NCBI GenBank assembly: GCA_963605745.1
Contig: CAVCWT010000020.1
Coordinates: 1 to 52,693, forward strand
DNA length: 52,693 nucleotides
Direction: 5' to 3'
Source of the DNA: CAG-791 sp963605745
GTDB taxonomy: Bacteria; Bacillota; Clostridia; Lachnospirales; Lachnospiraceae
Position 1 is the first letter of the stretch, and every line of letters begins with the position of its first letter. The notes under the pieces are model-generated. The model was not told the origin of the DNA. It made no database searches and worked only from the letters and a program-made list of their open reading frames with translations. Below, in pieces: positions 47,369-52,693 of this stretch. The position numbers and the translations under genes were made by a program.

Positions 47369-47982
47369 TATTTGGCACCTCCTAACGCTTCGAACTGCTC
47401 CAATGCCAGATAAACGCCCTTGTGAATGGCACTGCCGGATACGGATGCACCGGTAATGTATTCAAAAGCGTTTCCATCGGATGTGACTGACGTCTCTTTT
47501 TTGACATCGTCAGAGGTCAGCTCAGACAGTCCGTCATATTGAGCCAGATACTCCGGCTGCATATCCTTCGAGCCGACACCGGGAGTATCGGAATGATCGG
47601 TCACCTCTACGCCGGTGATGGTGCCATCGGCATCCAGACCTACCATCATCGTCAGATCGCCGCCAAAGGATTTGGTAACAACGGTAATGACGTAACCGGC
47701 GCCATTGTCTGCTGCATAGACCTCAGACACCTCTGCCGACTGATCGTCGCTTGCAAGATACTCTCCCTCTGCCGCCGTAAAGGAATCTGCCTTTGGCAGG
47801 AGCTCCTGTCTCGTTGCCGTTGCCGAAGCCTCCTGATTGGCTGCAATGATCGACGAAGAAATATAGTTGGTAATGGCCAGAAGCGCCGTCGTAATCACAC
47901 TGATCACAACCAGGATGACAACAGGGTACACGTACTCTCTTCCGGTATTCTCACCGGCAGCATTTGCCTTTTCCTTGCTCAT
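47368..47982 (-). CDS. rnfG: Rnf complex subunit RnfG
   Basis: This 204-residue membrane-anchored flavoprotein subunit has one helix (about 18-38) and an external FMN-binding domain. FMN is normally attached to Thr in a D-x-x-(S/T)-G-A-T motif. Here the region reads FEYITGASVSGSA (about 178-190), so the acceptor is Ser and the usual upstream Asp is Glu. It overlaps rnfD by 4 bp. Confidence 0.93.
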   Translation of the reverse strand: MSKEKANAAGENTGREYVYPVVILVVISVITTALLAITNYISSSIIAANQEASATATRQELLPKADSFTAAEGEYLASDDQSAEVSEVYAADNGAGYVITVVTKSFGGDLTMMVGLDADGTITGVEVTDHSDTPGVGSKDMQPEYLAQYDGLSELTSDDVKKETSVTSDGNAFEYITGASVSGSAIHKGVYLALEQFEALGGAK

Positions 47983-49067
47983 GCCTTTGCACCTCCCTTC
48001 GCATCAGAATCCTTGGCACCTGCAGCGCCGGCTGCCTTTGCCATGGCTTTGGCTTCCTTTTTTGCGGTCCGTTCTGCCTTGGCAATGCCGTAGTACTCGC
48101 GGATCACGAAACGGTCAATCAAAGGTGTCACAATGTTCATGAACAAAATGGCAAAGGAAACGCCCTCCGGATAGGAAGCGAACAGACGGATGATCATCGT
48201 GAACAGGCCGCAGCCGATACCGTAAATGATCTTGCCCCGGTCCATGATCGGCGAGGTCACATAATCGGTTGCGCAGAAGAATGCGCCAAAGAACACGCCG
48301 CCTGCCAGAATCTCATAAACCGCCATGCCAAAGGCCCCGTACTGTCCTGCGCCGCCTGCAACCGCATAGTAAATAAAGGAGAATACGAACACGGTCGCAA
48401 TAAACGTTGCCGGAATGATGGGGCTGATGATCTTCTTCCAGATAAGGAACAGACCGCCGATCAGAATTGCAATCGTGCAGGTCTCACCCATGGCACCGCC
48501 GATGTTGCCGATAAACAGATCCCAAAGGGACGGCAGCATCTCTGCGCCGTCTGCGAGCTGACCAAGAGGCGTTGCACCGGTCACTGCATCCACGGCAGCC
48601 TCTGCCTTCTGGAAATTCGTCAGAGGCCAGGTCGTCATATAGGACGTAAAGGATAAAAGGAGCACAATTCTGCCGACGATGGCAGGGTTTGCGATATTTT
48701 TGCCGATGCCGCCGTAGAGACACTTTACAATGACGATGGCTACGATGCAGCCGATGGCCTCCATCCAGATCGGGAAGTTCGCCGGCAGGTTCAGCGCCAG
48801 AATCACACCTGTCACAGCAAAGGAGCAGTCCTTTGTAGTATCCGGCTTTTTCATCACGCGGTTATAAAGATACTCTGATGCGCCGCAAAACAACGCGCCC
48901 AGCACCACGCGCAGCAGTGCGCCGATGCCAAAATACACCGTCGCCATGACAATCGAAGGAATCATGGCCGCAACGACATAGAGCATCGTCTTTTTCGTAT
49001 CCAGCTTTGTCACAAGGTGCGGGGAGGAGGATACGGCAAGTCCGGATTTAAATTCATTATTTGCCAT
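47979..49067 (-). CDS. rnfD: Rnf complex subunit RnfD
   Basis: This 362-residue integral membrane subunit has about eight to ten helices. The flavinylation motif DAVTGATPLG (about 155-164) matches the ApbE target consensus with Thr as acceptor. The C-terminal 35 residues are Lys/Ala-rich and probably cytoplasmic. It overlaps rnfC by 11 bp, which suggests translational coupling. Confidence 0.95.
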   Translation of the reverse strand: MANNEFKSGLAVSSSPHLVTKLDTKKTMLYVVAAMIPSIVMATVYFGIGALLRVVLGALFCGASEYLYNRVMKKPDTTKDCSFAVTGVILALNLPANFPIWMEAIGCIVAIVIVKCLYGGIGKNIANPAIVGRIVLLLSFTSYMTTWPLTNFQKAEAAVDAVTGATPLGQLADGAEMLPSLWDLFIGNIGGAMGETCTIAILIGGLFLIWKKIISPIIPATFIATVFVFSFIYYAVAGGAGQYGAFGMAVYEILAGGVFFGAFFCATDYVTSPIMDRGKIIYGIGCGLFTMIIRLFASYPEGVSFAILFMNIVTPLIDRFVIREYYGIAKAERTAKKEAKAMAKAAGAAGAKDSDAKGGAKA

Positions 49068-50388
49068 TTTTAGCAGCCTCCTTTACGAGATTTTTCGCCA
49101 GCTTGTTATAGAACGCCAGCGGGCGATGCGCAGGGCAGACATAGGAGCACGAGCCGCACTCCATGCACTGCATGACCTGCAGATCATTCAGGGTCTTCAC
49201 ATCCTTATGCAGATAGGCATCTGCAAAATGAGTCGGAAGAAGGTTAAACGGACAGGCCGTGTGGCAGCGTCCGCAGCTGATGCACGCAGATTCCTCCGGA
49301 ATGGCCGCCATGTCCTTGGAAAATGCCAGAATTGCATTATTGGCCTTGACGACAGGAACCGCATCCGTAAAGATCGCACGTCCCATCATCGGTCCGCCGA
49401 GGAGAATCTTTTTGGGTTCTTCCTTGTAGCCGCCGCAGAACTCAATGATGTCATGCACCTGCGTACCGATGGGAACACAGACGTTCTTGGGACAGGCAAC
49501 GGCATCGCCGTCTACCGTCAGGCGTTTTTTCACCATCGGAATACCGTCCTTTAAATACTGCCCCATGAAGGCAACCGATGTAATGTTCGATACAATGACG
49601 CCAAGGGCTGCAGGAAGGACACCGGCATCACACTGTTTGCCGGTCACCTCATAGATCAGGACACGCTCTGCGCCCTTGGGATAACGAGCCTGCAGCGGGA
49701 ATACGTGGAAGCCCTCAAGGTGCTGCTCGGCAATCATCTTGTTGAACAGATCGATGGCGTCCTGTTTGTTGTCCTCGATGGCAATGTAGACATCCTCGGC
49801 AATCAGCCACTTTTTGAGGGCTGCTGCGCCGTCCAGAACGTTCTGAGAATCCTCCAGCATTGTGCGGTGATCCGAGGTAATAAAGGGCTCGCACTCTGCG
49901 CCGTTGACAATGAGCGTATCAATGTCAACGAGGTTCTTGGGATTGAACTTGACCCAGGACGGGAAGGACGCACCGCCAAGGCCTACAAGGCCGGACGAAC
50001 GCATCGCCTTGATAAAGGCCGGCTGATCCTCAATCACAGGAGCATGCAGATCCTCTGCCATCTCCTGCAGACCGTCCGGTTCAATGCAGACAAAGGTATC
50101 CTGACCGCCCATGGCATTGCGCAGCGTTTCAAGGCCGGTCACCGTCCCGGAGACCGACGCATGCACAGGAACACTAAGGAACGCATCCGAATCGCCGATG
50201 AGCTGCCCCACCTTCACATAGTCGCCCTTTTTCACCAGAGGCTTACAGGGTGCGCCAATGTTCTGAGACATAGACAGCTTCACAACAGAAGGAAGCGGCA
50301 TCGTCTCTGTGGCAGAGCCAGATGTGTTCTTGTAATGTCCGGCATCAATACTGGTCAGATGTTTTTTCTGAAATAGCATGTATGACAC
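49057..50388 (-). CDS. rnfC: Rnf complex subunit RnfC
   Basis: This 443-residue soluble NADH-binding subunit reduces NAD+ at the cytoplasmic face. It has the flavin/NADH domain with GLVGLGGASFPSWVKF (about 130) and two 4Fe-4S motifs, CISCGRCHTACP (about 371) and CMECGSCSYVCP (about 410). It has a strong GGAGGTG ribosome site and is the first gene of the operon, whose product conserves energy as an ion gradient from ferredoxin oxidation. Confidence 0.95.
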   Translation of the reverse strand: MSYMLFQKKHLTSIDAGHYKNTSGSATETMPLPSVVKLSMSQNIGAPCKPLVKKGDYVKVGQLIGDSDAFLSVPVHASVSGTVTGLETLRNAMGGQDTFVCIEPDGLQEMAEDLHAPVIEDQPAFIKAMRSSGLVGLGGASFPSWVKFNPKNLVDIDTLIVNGAECEPFITSDHRTMLEDSQNVLDGAAALKKWLIAEDVYIAIEDNKQDAIDLFNKMIAEQHLEGFHVFPLQARYPKGAERVLIYEVTGKQCDAGVLPAALGVIVSNITSVAFMGQYLKDGIPMVKKRLTVDGDAVACPKNVCVPIGTQVHDIIEFCGGYKEEPKKILLGGPMMGRAIFTDAVPVVKANNAILAFSKDMAAIPEESACISCGRCHTACPFNLLPTHFADAYLHKDVKTLNDLQVMQCMECGSCSYVCPAHRPLAFYNKLAKNLVKEAAKNGK

Positions 50389-50431
50389 CTCCTCATAAGA
50401 TCTCTTTCATAAGATCTATTTTCACCAATCC

Positions 50432-50459
50432 ATTATAAACTGCGTTTCGTGAAATTGAA
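50432..50459 (-). promoter_or_regulatory. rnf operon promoter
   Basis: On the minus strand a perfect TATAAT (50432-50437) is preceded at 16 bp by TTCAAT (50454-50459), a weak -35. The leader to the rnfC ATG is about 37 nt and contains the direct repeat CATAAGATCT twice. Confidence 0.6.
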
Positions 50460-50604
50460 CATAAAACTTCGAAAATTGTTGTTAGGTTTGGCTAATATCG
50501 TTAATTCTATAACACTCAGACGCTCCACATTCAGGAACCACCGTGGAAAGCGGCCACTGAATCAGCTTTTCTCTGGATGTACATTCCCTGGATATACATC
50601 AAAA

Positions 50605-50653
50605 AAAATCCCCTAATCAGCAAATCCCCCGATCCACAGGATCAGGGGATTTT
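50605..50653 (-). terminator. Terminator of the gene at 50758-52674
   Basis: AAAATCCCCTAAT and ATCAGGGGATTTT flank a loop with its own GGATC/GATCC pairing, followed by TTTT on the minus strand. Confidence 0.75.
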
Positions 50654-50696
50654 GATACATGCCATTCAGAAATCATTCTGCGTTATCTGGCTGGTT

Positions 50697-50745
50697 ATTT
50701 TGCAAATGCTGTACGGAATTTAAAATCGCCGTATCTGTACTAACA
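50697..50745. repeat. R4-like repeat, diverged
   Basis: On the minus strand GTACAGCATTTGCAAAATAACC resembles the R4 start at 23884 (GTACAACGTTTGCAAAATAACG). It lies just downstream of the large membrane protein gene. Confidence 0.5.
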
Positions 50746-50757
50746 GACTTCATGTGG

Positions 50758-52674
50758 TCATTCCGGCCTTGCCATGAACCCGTCGCGGATACTCGTTCCT
50801 CGCAGCTTAGTCCGCTCCGCCATGGACAGGTAGGCCGAACCCGGGAAGGCATAATAGCTCAGATTGTCCGAGCCAGCCTGCGGAACATAGATGGTTAGTC
50901 CGCCCTCCATCTCATATTCGGACACCTGCGTCCTGTCATAGTCCTGCTGCGTCACAATATGCTCCGTCAGGAACTCGGTATTCAGGTGCTGCTTGATCCA
51001 GGTCAGATCGAACAGCACATAATAGTCCCAGTACATGCTAAGGCACAGGAACACGGCAATCATTCCCCACCCTGTGACCATTCGTATCAGTCCCATGGAG
51101 ATGGGCCGCAGCCACTCTCCCAGCACCATGCACGGCAGCAGCAGCAAAAAGGCCAGCCCATACCGAATAAAGGGAGCAGTCAGAAACCAGCCGGCAATAC
51201 AGCCAAGGATAGCCAGATACAATATGAATCGATCCCACGGAACCCGGCGCAGCCAAAGTCCCTTCAACCCGTTCAAACCGTTCAAATCATCCACAATCCG
51301 GCGGTGCAGGCAGACTAATCCGCCAAGGAGCAATCCTGCTGCCGCCAGAACATTCCCGACAATCAGCATCATCTCGGGTCTCGTCTTCTCACTCCACCAG
51401 ACGGGAAGCCATGCGCTCATGGGATCATTTACTCTCGACACGTCGTAAAGACAGCGTCCATACACCTTGATCTGATCCGAATCGAACTGCGCGTACTCGG
51501 CCGGAACCTTCCAGTCCACCTGGAATACATCAATCGACGTAAACGGATACAGGAGCCAGCCGGAAACCATATAGTTCCTTGCAAGCCACGGCAGCAGGAT
51601 CACAATCCCCGTCCCCAGCAAAACAACGATCTCCCGCCACTTCTTCCTCCGGACCAGCCAGATTCCCGGATACAGCGCCGCGATCACGAGAAGTCCCGCG
51701 GAGAGCTTGTACGTTGCGGTGCACACAATGGCAAGGCAGAGCATCCCACAGCGGCAGACCGACTCTTCTTCATCCTGCTGCGTCCGCGCCTTGGTCCGCT
51801 GCACCTGCTGCGCGTTCATTTCATCCTGCTGCGCCTTTGCCTTAGTCTGCTGCAATGCTTTCTGCGAATCCGTCTCCTCGCCGCATTGGCTGGCGGCCTG
51901 CCCGTTATTTTGCAGATTGGAGACCCAAAGGCTCACAATCCAGAGAACCAGGTACATTGAGGAGAAATCCGTCGCCGGCGACATGATACGCTCCGATACC
52001 ACGATGGCATACAACAGGATGGCAATTCTGCAGCCATCCGCAAGGTGGCGCTTGCGCGACCAGGCGCCGCGAAGGCCGTTCACGGACCAGATGACCAGAA
52101 ACGCCTGCAAAAATCCGTTGGTGCCATGGAGCGATTGCCCCACCAGCCATTTCATCGAGAAAAATGCCGCATACGCAAGGCTTGCACTGTTGTATGCCTG
52201 GTGCTGCTGCAAATTGCCAAGGCCCTTTACGGCGCCGTATTCCTCGTACCAGCGAATCGCCTGCGCGTGATAGATTCCCGTGTCCGTATGCTGCGTCCCT
52301 TGGCAGGCAAAAAAAGCGGTAAAAACAACAAGGCTGCATAACAGAATGCATTGCCACCAGTCATTCCGAGTCTTCGGACGGAGCCTTTCTATCATTGCCG
52401 CCAGATCCTTTCTGCAGATCACAGCAATGGCAATTCCTGCGGCCAGGAGGACCAGATGCGCTGTTGCCCCCACCGGGGCGAACAGACTCACGGCCTCCGC
52501 ATAGATGGTAATGGCAACCACGCCCGCCAGCTCCAACGAGGCAAGGCCAAAGGTCCTGTGTGCGTCCTGCAACCCCTTTGGGAACAGCAGCCTGCCCAGC
52601 ACCTTGCAGACGAAAAGGCCGATCACCGCGTTAAAGGCTCCGATATAGATCCATAATAGTAATAATTCCAGCAT
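50758..52674 (-). CDS. Multi-pass membrane protein, GT-C-like
   Basis: This 638-residue protein has about 13 helices. The first large external loop has QHTDTGIYHAQAIRWYEEYGAVKGLGNL and YNSASLAYAAFF, a pattern seen in the LIC_10190-type membrane proteins thought to be glycosyltransferases. A Gln/Lys/Ala-rich cytoplasmic loop (about 265-310) contains imperfect repeats of the type QQDE and KARTQQ, and another loop has DLNGLNGLKGL. The start ATG at 52674 lies 19 bp from the window edge with AGGAGGAAC just before it. It is transcribed toward the rnf promoter and ends at the hairpin at 50605-50653. Substrate is unknown. Confidence 0.6.
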   Translation of the reverse strand: MLELLLLWIYIGAFNAVIGLFVCKVLGRLLFPKGLQDAHRTFGLASLELAGVVAITIYAEAVSLFAPVGATAHLVLLAAGIAIAVICRKDLAAMIERLRPKTRNDWWQCILLCSLVVFTAFFACQGTQHTDTGIYHAQAIRWYEEYGAVKGLGNLQQHQAYNSASLAYAAFFSMKWLVGQSLHGTNGFLQAFLVIWSVNGLRGAWSRKRHLADGCRIAILLYAIVVSERIMSPATDFSSMYLVLWIVSLWVSNLQNNGQAASQCGEETDSQKALQQTKAKAQQDEMNAQQVQRTKARTQQDEEESVCRCGMLCLAIVCTATYKLSAGLLVIAALYPGIWLVRRKKWREIVVLLGTGIVILLPWLARNYMVSGWLLYPFTSIDVFQVDWKVPAEYAQFDSDQIKVYGRCLYDVSRVNDPMSAWLPVWWSEKTRPEMMLIVGNVLAAAGLLLGGLVCLHRRIVDDLNGLNGLKGLWLRRVPWDRFILYLAILGCIAGWFLTAPFIRYGLAFLLLLPCMVLGEWLRPISMGLIRMVTGWGMIAVFLCLSMYWDYYVLFDLTWIKQHLNTEFLTEHIVTQQDYDRTQVSEYEMEGGLTIYVPQAGSDNLSYYAFPGSAYLSMAERTKLRGTSIRDGFMARPE

Positions 52675-52693
52675 GGTGTTCCTCCTGATGGGA

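Overview
The window is a gene-dense, roughly 50% GC stretch of a Gram-positive, low-to-mid GC Firmicutes chromosome. The best fit is a member of the Clostridia, probably a Lachnospiraceae relative. This rests on the Prp-processed L27 leader, a bacterial class A RNase P RNA, the gene orders rplU-prp-rpmA-obg, yhbY-nadD-yqeK-rsfS, secG-rnr-smpB and dnaG-rpoD-trmK-nif3, and a six-subunit Rnf complex in the clostridial order C-D-G-E-A-B. The genus cannot be fixed from the sequence alone.

Layout. 1-711: no gene, palindromic repeats and terminators. 712-8280: AI-2E family transporter, xylulokinase facing a two-domain class II aldolase across an operator-like region, a tyrosine recombinase and a UDP-sugar pyrophosphorylase. 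8406-9914: an SOS module, in which a YneA-like LysM division-inhibitor candidate faces lexA across an unusual array of LexA-box-like repeats. 10120-18770: a long minus-strand housekeeping block (rsfS, yqeK, nadD, yhbY, obg, rpmA, prp, rplU, then smpB, rnr, secG), interrupted by a perfect 98-bp tandem array between smpB and rplU. 18943-20757: a GT-C type membrane glycosyltransferase. 21035-25118: rpsT, two CobW/COG0523 GTPases (one with a tandemly repeated His/Asp/Glu/Cys metal-binding insert), a membrane-anchored trypsin-like protease and rnpB. 25395-33620: nucleoside kinase, nif3, trmK, rpoD, dnaG and a dGTPase-like HD protein. 33831-36610: four tRNAs flanking a GtrII-like membrane glycosyltransferase. 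36944-44778: SGNH hydrolase, ApbE, a NusG-domain-II protein, a Gx (heptaprenyl diphosphate synthase component I-like) transporter, an MBOAT acyltransferase and a DUF6056-like membrane protein. 45051-50388: the rnf operon. 50758-52674: another large multi-pass glycosyltransferase-like protein.

How the genes work together. ApbE plausibly attaches FMN to RnfD and RnfG, and the NusG-II and Gx transporter genes are frequent companions of ApbE/Rnf in clostridia. Four unrelated multi-pass GT-C-like proteins, the MBOAT and the SGNH hydrolase point to decoration of a cell-envelope glycan. LexA and the YneA-like protein form a DNA-damage checkpoint pair.

The most unusual aspect of the window is its load of short, non-coding, palindromic repeats. 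At least four families are recognisable by eye. Two have clear terminal inverted repeats like MITEs, and several copies sit between genes of conserved operons; one supplies the stop codon of dnaG. The 98-bp x 4 array next to smpB and the 15-bp x 7 array next to the LexA boxes are the two strongest candidates for undescribed structure.
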